A DNA stretch of 64,000 nucleotides from Leptolyngbya sp. SIOISBB (lineage in GTDB: Bacteria; Cyanobacteriota; Cyanobacteriia; Phormidesmidales; Phormidesmidaceae). Below are positions 31,831 to 41,531 of this stretch, piece after piece (within the stretch, counting starts at the first letter, position 1; the number at the start of each line of letters is the position of its first letter). The DNA is taken from assembly GCA_010671905.1 (NCBI GenBank), contig JAAHII010000001.1, forward strand, positions 6,348,026-6,412,025, given 5' to 3'. Made by a program: the position numbers and the translations under genes. The notes beneath the pieces are model-generated. The model saw nothing but the letters and a program-made list of their open reading frames with translations, was not told where the DNA came from and ran no database searches.

Positions 31831-34800
31831 TTAACGAAGAGAGAAGAACACTGGTTGCTCAGTTGTTTCCCATTCTGCGCCCATCGCATAAGGATGACCA
31901 CCTTCAAATTCTTGATCTCCGTCGATTTTATCCCCAAAATCTGCCGCATCTATAAACTCATCGTAGAGTTCCCATGCAAAAGTTACTACAGCCTCAAAAT
32001 TGTTAAGTTCTGTTCGAGTGATTACTACTTCAGCAGACCCAAAAAAACTGTTCCATGCAATTGAAAATATAGTATTCGGTGCATATGGAGGAACCTTATC
32101 TGGGAGAAATGTGAAGAGAGTAGATTGAGATTGTGGAATGGAGATCGTTCTGGTTTCGCCTATGGATAAACCATTATTATTCACTAAGATTGCGGCTCTA
32201 TCTTGAAGAGTAGAATAAATCCGATTCTTATAATCAAGTTGCGAATTAACCAGTCCTGAAAATGCTTTTATGCGCTCCTTTAGACCCCATTCATCGGCAA
32301 ACAGATTTTGATATCCACTATTAGGATCCAAATATTTCTCAAAAAATAAGTGTGTATTTCCTGGAAAAAGCCCGGGGTAGCGTTCTGTAAGATCGCGCAT
32401 CCTCTCAGCTTTGAATCCTTCTGCTGAAAGTCCCAATTGGACCCTCAGCAGCAAGTAACTTATATCAAATAGATCAGCTTCAAGGATAGAATCGGGTGGA
32501 ATGATGAGTTGAAAGTTGCTTGCTAAATCTAGAGTATTTTCATATATGAATTCTAAATCTGAAGCTCCTATTTCTTCCAGTGATACTGCACCAACTTTAT
32601 TCAGCCCCTGCAGTTGAAAGTGATTCAATCTTGTGAAATCAAAGGTTCCCTGTCGTATGGCTGTTAATACTTCTTCAACATCTAAATCGGCAATTGAAAA
32701 GGCTTCAGAAGCAATAACCAAATCCTTGATCAGCTTGCTGTCTATGGGCCGATTATCTACATTTTTGGAAAGATTTACTGCGAGATCCCCGAAAGCATTT
32801 GAATAGCTTATGAAGTCTTGACTATTTCTAAAAGCAGTATAGAGCTTGTTTAATTTCTGAGTTCCCTTCTGAAAATCCGATTCATTTTTTGACCTCCAAA
32901 TGTTATCCAACCAAAAGTCAAATGTTTCTTCTCCTATGCTTTGCTCTGTATTTTGTGGGTCAAGTGCCGCATAGACATTGCCCAACTCCACAATTTCCTT
33001 CAGCAGTTCTTTATCTTCTTTGTACCCTGCAAACTCATCTGTCAGCGCGGTTGCCTTGAGCAGATTTTCCTGGAAATCGAGCAATTTGAGCTGTTTATCC
33101 GGCGTGAGCTGGTCAAGGTCCTTATTCGGCTTCAGGGCAACCTCGCCAATGCGGGACCAGACATCCTGCAGCTTCAGCGTCTGTACTGGGGGGAGCAGCG
33201 ACTGTGTGTCATTCGCGGTGATCTCCGCTGCTGCCAAAGAATCTAAACTGGTGAGCCCGACCGACGCCAACACCACATCCAACAGTTCATCATTACTGCT
33301 GCCCTCAAACACTCCCGTGTCTGAGTAATTCAACGTCAACACATTGTCGCCAAACTTGATTTCCGTCGGTTTGGTGAAGGTATCCGCTTCATTCAGCAAA
33401 TCATAAAAGATGACATAGTTACCACCCCCCAGCCGGGTCAAAAACTGGCGTTCAGGGGGTTCTGGTTCACAAGTGTGAGAACTGCCCGAGCCTGAACTAC
33501 CCGAACCTGAACTGCCCGAACCTGAACTGCCCGAACCTGAACTGCCCGAACCTGAATCTTCCGGTGTCGAATCCCCATGACCACTCGATGAGGCCCCCCC
33601 TGGGCAATTTATAGAGGGGCTAGGTGCGCTGTACCCCCAGCCACCACCGCTGCCGGTGCTGCCGCCGGTGCTGCCGCCGGTGCTGCCGCCGGTGCTGTCA
33701 TTAAAGCCGCCGAAGCCGGCCCTGCCAAAGAGCCCACCGAAACCGCTACTCCTGCGCACAGACCTGAGAACTTCGCTGGTGCCGCCCGAGCCATCAGCCC
33801 TCGGCTCGTCATCAGAATAGACGAGGAAATACACCCCGGCGGCCTCGATCTCAGCAGGGGTGAGCGAGGAGACATCCACGGTTACCTCCGTACCCGCCAC
33901 ACTGACAATGCTGGGGTCATAGGCCAAGTAGTTGGGCGCACCGGATAACAGCGGATTCCCCTCCGCACCATTGGCTAGAAGTGTATCGGTTAGATCATTC
34001 TCATTGAGGAGATAAACCAACAGTTGAGCGTTATTGCCAATATCTTCTGGTAGTCCAAACTGGAAGGTCGTGGCACCCGAGTCGAGCGCCAGGGGAACAA
34101 ACTCACCCTCGCTGTAGGGCAGCGCCGCCTGCTGAAATTCATAGCTGAAGTCCATCGTGGTGGAATCCACCGCGCCACTCGCCGCCCGTGCCAGAATTTC
34201 GACCGTGTAGTCGCCATAGGCGAAACCGCCACCGTTGAGATCGCCAAGCCACTTTAAATCAAGCTCAAAAGAGCCATCTGCTTGTAGCGTATCGGCGATG
34301 TCAACGTAGCTGCCGCTGCCAATGCGTGCCTGCAGCACCGTAATATCGTTCGCATCACTCAACTGCCCTGAGAGTGTCGGATCAGCCGTCAGACCATCAC
34401 TGTCACTACTGCCCGTATCGTTGCTCAGCGCGAGCAAAAGTTCCAAGGGCTCATCGAAACCTCCGACGACCCAGTTAACCGCATTCTCAAAGAGCTGCCA
34501 GCCCACCGTCGAGAGGTCGGCCACACTGTCAATACTGCCGAGGAAAGCGACCATACGGGCATCTGCCACTTCACCCGCCGCCAGCGCCGCGCCGACCTCA
34601 TAAGCAAAGAGTGAAGAGTAGCCATTGGCGCCTGAGATAACCTGAGTTGCACTGGCTAGGGGGCGAGCATCTCGCCGCTGTTGGTCAGTATTGAAAAGAG
34701 TGATCTCACCGTCGATGCCATTGGCAATGGGATGGCTGTCGGCCTCGATAGTGACCGTGGCCTCGTCTTCCAGCCAGAGACCGTCTTGATCCGGCACCAG

Positions 34801-37800
34801 TAAAAACTCATCGTACAAGCCCCGACCCAAGGCTACGACCGGCACCTCAAGGTTCTCAACCGCATTGGCATCCAGTCCATACCAGGCAGCGGCCACTAAC
34901 AATTCGGCATAGTCCGCATCTTGTCGTTCAAAGTCGCTAGCGCGTTCAGTGATGACGGTGAAACCCAAATCTGAGAGGCGCTGGCTAACGGCTTGCTCAG
35001 AGCTGCTCAGAGCATGATCAAGGGTCAGCAACAAGGCATCCGGAGCCGCATCCGGAGCTTGGTCATAGGTGAAGGTGAAAGCCAGGGTGTCGACTGACCC
35101 AGCGGTATTTTGTGCCCGCACATGCAGGGTGTTTTCACCGTAGGCTAGATATCCCCCGCTGAGCTGAGTAAGGAGTGCCTCATCCAGGGTGAAAGACCCA
35201 TCCGTCTGTAAGGTATCGGTGACGTCAACATAGTTCCCGTCGCCAAGGTGCGCTTGCAGTAGCGTAATGGTTCCGGCGTTGGCCAATTGCCCCGAGATCG
35301 TGGGGTCCAAGCTGATGTCGTCGGTACTGTTCTCGCCGGTGTCATTATTGAGCGCCAAATCAATTTCTAGCGCGGGTACTGCCGGGTTGCTCGCAGCCCA
35401 ACTAACGGCATTGTCAAAGAGCTGCCAACCGGCTGTCGAGAGGTCAGTCACACTGTCAATACTGCCGAGGAAAGCCACCATGCGAGCCGCCGCCACGTCG
35501 CCCGCCGCCAGCGCATCGCCGACCTCATAGGCAAACAGTGAAGAGTAGCCATTCGTGCCAGTGATAATCTGAGTTGCACTCGCATGGGGGCGAGCGTCTC
35601 GCCAGGGTTGGGCAGAGTTGAAGAGGGTGACCTCACCCTCAATGCCATCGACGATGGGATGACTGTCGGCCTCGATGGTGACCGTGGCCTCGTCTTCAAG
35701 CCAGACCCCCGCTTGGTCTGGCACCAACTGAAATTCATCGTACAAGGCTCGGGTCAGAGCCACGACTGGTACCTCAAGGTCACTGACATCATTGGCCTCA
35801 AGTCCCGACCAGGCGGTAACCACTAACAGTTCGGCGGCGTCTGCATCCTGGCGTTCAAAGTTGCTGGCGCGTTCCGTGGTGACGGTAAACCCTAAGGCCG
35901 AGAGCCGATCGCTAACCGCTTGCTCAGAGTCGCTCAGAGCGTTATCAAGGGTGAGCAACAACGCATCGGGTGCCGTATTGGGCGGCAATTCGTAGGTAAA
36001 GCCCAGGGAGGTTGTGCCGACCGTGCCTGCTACATTTTGCGCCTGAATCTCAACGACGTACTGCCCTTCTGGCAAGGTACCGCTATTGAGTTGACCCAAT
36101 CGAGTGGTATCGAGCGTAAAGGTGCCATCCGCTTGCAGTGTGTCAGAGATCTCAACGTAGCTGCCGTTGCCAATGCGCGCCTGCAAAGACGTGATGTAGC
36201 TGGCATCACTGAGCTGTCCTGAGAGCGTAGGGTCAGCCGTCAGACCGTCGCTGTCACTACTGCCTGTATCGTTGCTGAGCGTCAGCGCAAGATTGATCGG
36301 CGGCAGGTCATACGTGAAGTCGAGCGTGGTTGTGCCCACTGTGCCTGCCGTCGTTTGGGCCTGAATCTCAACAACATACTGTCCTTCTGGTAGCGTGCCG
36401 CCGTTGAGTTGACTCAATTGAGCGGTATCGAGGGTAAACGTGCCGTCGGCTTGCAATGTATCGGCGATGTCAACATATTGCCCATCGCCAATCCGTGCTT
36501 GCAAAGAAGTGACGTTACTTGCATCACTAAGCTGTCCAGTAAGTGTCGGGTCAGTCGTAATGCGATCGCTGTCACTACTGCCCGTGTCATTGCTAAGCGC
36601 TAGCGAAAGTTCTAGTGATTCACTGGGCTGCCCATCTTCCAGGCCCACAGCCCAATTCACCGAAGCATCAAAAAGCCGCCAACCTACTTCAGTTAGCTTA
36701 CTAATGTCACTAGAGTTACCTAAAAATACGACCCGCTTGTCGGGAGCAGTTTCTCCGTTGAATAAAGTCGCTCCTTTATCATGCACAAAGATTGGCGAAT
36801 AGCCTCTAAAGTCACCAATTCGAGTTGCTGACGGATGAGGTGTCATCCTAGGTATGAAGTTGGAGGAACCTTGCTTATAAATCGTCACGGTGTCTGAGAA
36901 CCCGTCAGAGATCGGATGTGTCTCGTTGATAATCGAGAACCCGTCACTCATTTGTGACGAAAGTGAGCTGGCTTCTGCTTGCAGATCTAATTCATCCAGA
37001 TTGGAAAAATTCATCGAGATGATCGGCACAGCCAAATCATCCAAGACCGTTGGAGTATCAAAATTAGCACCGGTAACAACGAGCAACTCAACGTCGTTGG
37101 CATCCTGCGGCTGAAAATCCCTTGAATTTTGAGTGGTGACATTGAAGCCACGGTTCACTAGATGGTCGAAGACGAGTTGCTCATCTTCCTGTAAAGGATT
37201 GCCAGAGGAACCTGACCAGTTCAGCAATAAGACATCCAGCGGAGCTGTCGGCGACTCAATAGGCGGCAGGTAAGTAAAGGTGAAAGGTTCAGTTACAAAG
37301 AGCCCCGCAGCATTTTCGGCCTTAATCGTGAGCGTATAGTCACCCGTACCTAAAGCACCGCCATTTAACTGTTCTAAATCTGCTAGCTCAAAGGTAAATT
37401 GTCCATTAGTCTGCAGCGCCGCGCTCACATCCAGGTAGTCGCCTCGGTCCCCAAGGCGAGCTTCAAATCGAGTAATTTCAGTCGTGCTGGTAAATTGCCC
37501 TGAAACGGTCGGATTTGCAGTAACAAAATCACCGTCCTCGCCGGTATCTTGCGCCAGCGACAGCGTCCCTTTCGGCGTATCGATGGGGCTATCACCACCG
37601 ATGCCCATCGCCCAATCAACGGCAACATTAAAGAGCTGCCAGCCAACCTCATTCAGTTCACTCAGGTTATCTTGGAACCCTAGAAAGGAAACTCGTCGCT
37701 CCGCTGCTATTTCACCATTGGTTAAAGTCGCCCCTTTCTCGTAAGCCAACAGAGGTCTGGCAATCTCAATGGCACTATCTAGTGATTCAACCCGAGGAAT

Positions 37801-40668
37801 TAAGCTTGGGTTATCGGGCGTGTCATCGTAAATCTGTACTTGTCCTGATAAACCACCAGATAGGGGGTGTTCAGCATTTGTGATTGTGATGCTGTTGCCA
37901 GGGAAAACGAATGTTGTGTTGGTTGGCGCTCGTAAATCGAGTTCATCGAGAGCATGAGTATTCAGCGAGATAATGGGAACTGCTAAATCATCAAAGACCT
38001 CAGTTGAACTAAACATATAGCCGGTGATCGCGATCAAATCAAATCCAGCAGCATCCTGAGTTTGAAAGTCCTTTGACCACTGCGTTGTGATGTTGAAGCC
38101 GCGACTCACCAACTGGTCATAAACAATTTGGTCATCTTCATTGAGTGCAGCGTTGTTGAATCCTGACTCCGTGAGCAGCAAGACGTTATAGGGGTTTGGC
38201 TCCTCGACGTGCGGAAGCTCGTAGGTAAAGTCAAGCGTGGTTGTCCCAACGGTACCGGCTGCATTTTGCGCCTGAATCTCAACGACATACTGCCCTTCAG
38301 TCAGGGGACTACCATTGAGCTGATCTAATCGAGCGGTATCGAGGGTGAAGGTGCCGTCAGCTTGCAGCATATCGGTGATGTCAACGTAGCTGCCATTGCC
38401 AATGCGCGCCTGCAAAGACGTTATGTAGCTGGCATCACTGAGCTGTCCTGAGAGAGTGGGGTCAGTTGTCAGACCATCGCTATCACTATTGCCTGTATCG
38501 TTGCTGAGAGTTAACGCAAGATTAATCGGCGGCAGGTCATACGTGAAATCAAGCGTGGTTGTTGTAAGGGTACCGGCTGCATTTTGCGCTTGAATCTCAA
38601 CAACGTACTGCCCTTCCGGTAGCGTGCCGCCGTTGAGCTGAGCTAAGCGGGCCGTATCAAGGGCAAAGGTACCATCCGCTTGCAGCGTATCGGTGATGTC
38701 AACGTAGCTGCCGTTGCCAATGCGTGCCTGTAGCTCAGTAATGTTACTCGCATCACTGAGCTGTCCAGTAAGTGTCGGGTCAGTAGTGATGCGATCGCTG
38801 TCGCTAGTGCCTGTATCGTTACTGAGGGCTAGCGAGAGTTCTAAGGCCCCACCTGTATCTTGAGGCGCATCGTAGTGAAAAAAGAGCGTGCTGAAGTCGA
38901 TCGCCCCGCTACTGTTCTTGGCAACGACATCAACCGCGTAGCCATTGGTCGGTAAGCTACCGCCATTGAGGTCTCTGAGTTGCTCTAGCGTCAGCGTAAA
39001 ACTCCCGTCTGCCTCCAGGCTGCTGAGGATGTCGGTATAGGCCCCGCTTTTACCCAAACGAACCTGTAAAGCTGTAATGCCGGTGCTATTGCTCAACTGC
39101 CCTGAGATGGTCGGATCAGTCGTAATGCGATCGCTGTTGCTAGTGCCCGTGTCGCTCTGCAACGCGAGCGTCACCGCCAGCGGAATGCTGGGATCACCTT
39201 CACTGACACCAGGGTCGCGAAAATGGCCCAGGTAATTGGCAATGATGTCACCATCCGCCGCTGTGATCACGTTATCGCCATCAAAGTCTAGTCCGGCCCC
39301 AACGGCGTAACCATAATTGATGGGATAACCAAAGACACTCTCGTCGTCATAAGCAACCGACTGCCCTTCTAAGAACAAAAGGTCATCAATATCGGCTTGC
39401 GAGACTTGACCGTCACCATTTACATCCCAGGGATGATGAGTAATTTTGTCGAGATCTTGCCCCAGTGTGGCGGTCGATGACGCCGCATTATTGCTCTCAT
39501 TCGACTCCGAAATCTCGTTATCGGGGTCAATCACAATGCCGATATAGTCGCCAAAGCCATCAGCTGTGCCCGCTGGTGCCCCTGGATGATCTTCATCGCC
39601 CTGAGCCCGAGCATTCAGCAGTCGGGTCGAAAGATTTAAGGAAACGGTGCGCTCAATCATTTCATTCGCCGCCAGGCCACTATCAATGGTGACCCGTTCC
39701 AAAACCAGTTCACCGCTGCCATTTCCTAGAACCTGGTTATCGGAGTAAAGGACATTAACCGAAAAAGTCCCCACGGCCTGAGTGCCTTGATTCTGGATGC
39801 GGAAGGTAAAGTCGGTTTGCCCACCAATTAAATAGTCATTATCGGCATCCGCAAACACCCCAACCAAATCAGGCAATTCAAACTGCTCGATCGCCAGTTC
39901 CTGTCCATCAATGACTACCGTCGCTGAGTCATCTTCAACCGCGATCATTGCCCGTTCTGCTTCCGAGAGTTCCTGTCCGGTCACCTCAGCAGCAAACAGT
40001 GCTCCCTCATCGCCCGCCGTATCCGTCTCATTCAAACGGGTATCCAACGCATGACCCAACTCTTCTAGAATCACCTGCGCAATGTCATCAATATCCCGAC
40101 TCGGGTTAGAGAGTAACGACTCTGCGAGGTAAATGGTGTCATTGGCCGCCGCATAAGCGCCCTCCGCCGTTCCCAGGCTGTCTACCACTTGCAGATTTGC
40201 CAGTGCGCCCGCGCCTGCCAATAGAGTGTCTAGCGCCGCTGCCGCCTGCGCCATATCAACACCCTGGCCATAAACCGCTTGCACACCGCTGGCAAAACGG
40301 CTGCTGCCGCGCCAACTCTGCAGCGACTCCCGTGCCTGAGCCACTGACGCCGCTACCTGATTCGAGTGACTTGAGTCCGAATTGGTCAACGAATCCCCTG
40401 CTGCCGTTGGCAAAAGGGTTCGGCTGGAGCCGACCAAATCGCCCGAGCCACTGCCTGCCAAGTCATCCTCAAGGGGAGAAAACGCCAACGTTTCTCCCAA
40501 AATCAGGTTCTCCCCCAGGGGCGACTCGAAATGGAGAATCGGGGCAAGCGCCAACCCGGTATGGTCGGTCTCCATCAAAGCATCCATCCCCGTGAGGAAG
40601 GGGAGGGCATCAGCTGCCCCCAGGTTTAGGGCCGCATTCGCATCGAAAACAGATGTGTGAGGAGTCAT
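31831..40668 (-). CDS. Giant modular surface/secreted protein with Ig-like and Rossmann-like repeats (2945 aa)
   Basis: Domains in order (approximate residues): an acidic N-terminus without a classical signal peptide; a metallopeptidase-like segment with EELGHALD (~200); a CARDB domain (262-398); two dockerin/EF-hand loops, WDVNGDGQVSQADID (~412) and LDFDGDNVITAADGD (~459); then eight Ig-like repeats of ~100 residues (LxLSNDTGxSDSD ... TDPTLxGQLSD ... EIQAQNxAG). Four ~200-residue modules of Rossmann-like pattern are interleaved (DALLLTLD ... GFTVTTERASDF ... AELLVVTAW ... DLEVPVVAL). A Gly/Ser-rich linker with SGSGS repeats (~2310-2400) leads to a helical C-terminus. DNA for the last ~400 residues is strikingly AT-rich. 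It is probably an adhesin or matrix protein, and a fused C-terminal effector is possible. No RTX repeats are present, so the export route is unclear. Confidence 0.85.
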   Translation of the reverse strand: MTPHTSVFDANAALNLGAADALPFLTGMDALMETDHTGLALAPILHFESPLGENLILGETLAFSPLEDDLAGSGSGDLVGSSRTLLPTAAGDSLTNSDSSHSNQVAASVAQARESLQSWRGSSRFASGVQAVYGQGVDMAQAAAALDTLLAGAGALANLQVVDSLGTAEGAYAAANDTIYLAESLLSNPSRDIDDIAQVILEELGHALDTRLNETDTAGDEGALFAAEVTGQELSEAERAMIAVEDDSATVVIDGQELAIEQFELPDLVGVFADADNDYLIGGQTDFTFRIQNQGTQAVGTFSVNVLYSDNQVLGNGSGELVLERVTIDSGLAANEMIERTVSLNLSTRLLNARAQGDEDHPGAPAGTADGFGDYIGIVIDPDNEISESNESNNAASSTATLGQDLDKITHHPWDVNGDGQVSQADIDDLLFLEGQSVAYDDESVFGYPINYGYAVGAGLDFDGDNVITAADGDIIANYLGHFRDPGVSEGDPSIPLAVTLALQSDTGTSNSDRITTDPTISGQLSNSTGITALQVRLGKSGAYTDILSSLEADGSFTLTLEQLRDLNGGSLPTNGYAVDVVAKNSSGAIDFSTLFFHYDAPQDTGGALELSLALSNDTGTSDSDRITTDPTLTGQLSDASNITELQARIGNGSYVDITDTLQADGTFALDTARLAQLNGGTLPEGQYVVEIQAQNAAGTLTTTTLDFTYDLPPINLALTLSNDTGNSDSDGLTTDPTLSGQLSDASYITSLQARIGNGSYVDITDMLQADGTFTLDTARLDQLNGSPLTEGQYVVEIQAQNAAGTVGTTTLDFTYELPHVEEPNPYNVLLLTESGFNNAALNEDDQIVYDQLVSRGFNITTQWSKDFQTQDAAGFDLIAITGYMFSSTEVFDDLAVPIISLNTHALDELDLRAPTNTTFVFPGNSITITNAEHPLSGGLSGQVQIYDDTPDNPSLIPRVESLDSAIEIARPLLAYEKGATLTNGEIAAERRVSFLGFQDNLSELNEVGWQLFNVAVDWAMGIGGDSPIDTPKGTLSLAQDTGEDGDFVTANPTVSGQFTSTTEITRFEARLGDRGDYLDVSAALQTNGQFTFELADLEQLNGGALGTGDYTLTIKAENAAGLFVTEPFTFTYLPPIESPTAPLDVLLLNWSGSSGNPLQEDEQLVFDHLVNRGFNVTTQNSRDFQPQDANDVELLVVTGANFDTPTVLDDLAVPIISMNFSNLDELDLQAEASSLSSQMSDGFSIINETHPISDGFSDTVTIYKQGSSNFIPRMTPHPSATRIGDFRGYSPIFVHDKGATLFNGETAPDKRVVFLGNSSDISKLTEVGWRLFDASVNWAVGLEDGQPSESLELSLALSNDTGSSDSDRITTDPTLTGQLSDASNVTSLQARIGDGQYVDIADTLQADGTFTLDTAQLSQLNGGTLPEGQYVVEIQAQTTAGTVGTTTLDFTYDLPPINLALTLSNDTGSSDSDGLTADPTLSGQLSDASYITSLQARIGNGSYVEISDTLQADGTFTLDTTRLGQLNSGTLPEGQYVVEIQAQNVAGTVGTTSLGFTYELPPNTAPDALLLTLDNALSDSEQAVSDRLSALGFTVTTERASNFERQDADAAELLVVTAWSGLEANDVSDLEVPVVALTRALYDEFQLVPDQAGVWLEDEATVTIEADSHPIVDGIEGEVTLFNSAQPWRDARPHASATQIITGTNGYSSLFAYEVGDALAAGDVAAARMVAFLGSIDSVTDLSTAGWQLFDNAVSWAASNPAVPALEIDLALNNDTGENSTDDISLDPTISGQLANAGTITLLQAHLGDGNYVDVTDTLQTDGSFTLDEALLTQLSGGYLAYGENTLHVRAQNTAGSVDTLAFTFTYDQAPDAAPDALLLTLDHALSSSEQAVSQRLSDLGFTVITERASDFERQDADYAELLVAAAWYGLDANAVENLEVPVVALGRGLYDEFLLVPDQDGLWLEDEATVTIEADSHPIANGIDGEITLFNTDQQRRDARPLASATQVISGANGYSSLFAYEVGAALAAGEVADARMVAFLGSIDSVADLSTVGWQLFENAVNWVVGGFDEPLELLLALSNDTGSSDSDGLTADPTLSGQLSDANDITVLQARIGSGSYVDIADTLQADGSFELDLKWLGDLNGGGFAYGDYTVEILARAASGAVDSTTMDFSYEFQQAALPYSEGEFVPLALDSGATTFQFGLPEDIGNNAQLLVYLLNENDLTDTLLANGAEGNPLLSGAPNYLAYDPSIVSVAGTEVTVDVSSLTPAEIEAAGVYFLVYSDDEPRADGSGGTSEVLRSVRRSSGFGGLFGRAGFGGFNDSTGGSTGGSTGGSTGSGGGWGYSAPSPSINCPGGASSSGHGDSTPEDSGSGSSGSGSSGSGSSGSGSSGSGSSHTCEPEPPERQFLTRLGGGNYVIFYDLLNEADTFTKPTEIKFGDNVLTLNYSDTGVFEGSSNDELLDVVLASVGLTSLDSLAAAEITANDTQSLLPPVQTLKLQDVWSRIGEVALKPNKDLDQLTPDKQLKLLDFQENLLKATALTDEFAGYKEDKELLKEIVELGNVYAALDPQNTEQSIGEETFDFWLDNIWRSKNESDFQKGTQKLNKLYTAFRNSQDFISYSNAFGDLAVNLSKNVDNRPIDSKLIKDLVIASEAFSIADLDVEEVLTAIRQGTFDFTRLNHFQLQGLNKVGAVSLEEIGASDLEFIYENTLDLASNFQLIIPPDSILEADLFDISYLLLRVQLGLSAEGFKAERMRDLTERYPGLFPGNTHLFFEKYLDPNSGYQNLFADEWGLKERIKAFSGLVNSQLDYKNRIYSTLQDRAAILVNNNGLSIGETRTISIPQSQSTLFTFLPDKVPPYAPNTIFSIAWNSFFGSAEVVITRTELNNFEAVVTFAWELYDEFIDAADFGDKIDGDQEFEGGHPYAMGAEWETTEQPVFFSLR

Positions 40669-40728
40669 GGGGAAGTCGTTAAAAATAGTCAGCGGTTAGC
40701 GATGCCTGATCAACCACGCAGCCTGCTA

Positions 40729-40751
40729 CCCCGACCCATATGGGGTCGGGG
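40729..40751. promoter_or_regulatory. 9-bp GC hairpin upstream of the giant gene
   Basis: Arms ccccgaccc / gggtcgggg with a 5-nt loop, about 60 bp upstream of ATG 40668, so it is probably in the 5' leader of the giant gene or an operator. Without a U-tract on the minus strand it is unlikely to be a terminator. Confidence 0.45.
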
Positions 40752-41280
40752 CCGTCATGCCATAGGCAAATCAGCAATGTCCAAAAAACGATTTAATGGG
40801 GCGTACTCGGGCCAATCACGACCGAAGGATGCAGAGACTGGGGCAATTGAGTTAAAGAACCACGAAAGACTCTCCGTATCGCCCTTAATGACACTAAAAA
40901 TAAATCACACTAAAGGCCTTGGGTATTCACGTGTTATCACGTAAATCCGGAACTTTTCTGACAAAGATTTAATGAAGTTGCCGTCCTTGTTGATAAACCC
41001 AGGCTCAATGTGAAGAGCCAAAGATAATCAGGGGCTGAGGATCAAGGAAGCAAGTTGCCGACTTGAATATAGAGTGAATCAAAAATAATTAGGGGAAAGC
41101 TGATGTATCGTTTTTGACACATGGTGCGGCTGTCTGGCGAGTGATCGGGGTGCTGACAGCTTGCGGCTGGTATTGATGCCGCGACTGACTGCCTAAACGA
41201 ACCTCTGGCTAGTACTGCTCGGCGTAAATTTGACCACCTATTGGCCCACTCAAAGAGAAGCCGCTGCGCGTCTACACCCT

Positions 41281-41312
41281 AAATCCCTCTCCCAACGTTG
41301 GGAGAGGGATTT
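41281..41312. repeat. 32-bp perfect palindrome of a cyanobacterial interspersed-repeat type
   Basis: aaatccctctcccaac and its exact reverse complement lie back to back, followed by gagaaggggccaggggatga. I recognise this wording as a common interspersed repeat in cyanobacterial genomes; copies usually occur between genes. Confidence 0.8.
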
Positions 41313-41531
41313 CAAGCCACTTGCTCCTCTTCTCTCAATTTTGGGAGAAGGGGCCAGGGGATGAGGGCGGATCGGTATTGAGACTTATGCCGCTGGGTAC
41401 TAGCGATAGCAGCTCACAAACCAGCCGTCGCTTTGAGCTAGAATCAACGATGGACTTTTTGTCGTCTGTCTGACAACAGGGATGCAAAGGTAGATGCAAG
41501 GCGAGTTTGATGTAACGGAGGTCGATTAATC

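Larger units (their letters stand above)
40669..41531. other. Divergent intergenic region with several inverted repeats
   Basis: About 860 bp separate the giant gene from the TPR gene. Besides the hairpin at 40729 it holds a small dyad acgtg-ttat-cacgt (40929-40942) and the palindrome at 41281. Short frames here show no recognisable protein. Promoters for both flanking genes should lie here. Confidence 0.5.

Noticed and set aside
33470-33740. Gly/Ser codon repeats in the giant gene as a separate tandem-repeat element
   Set aside because: They encode an in-frame flexible linker within one continuous gene, so they are part of that protein.
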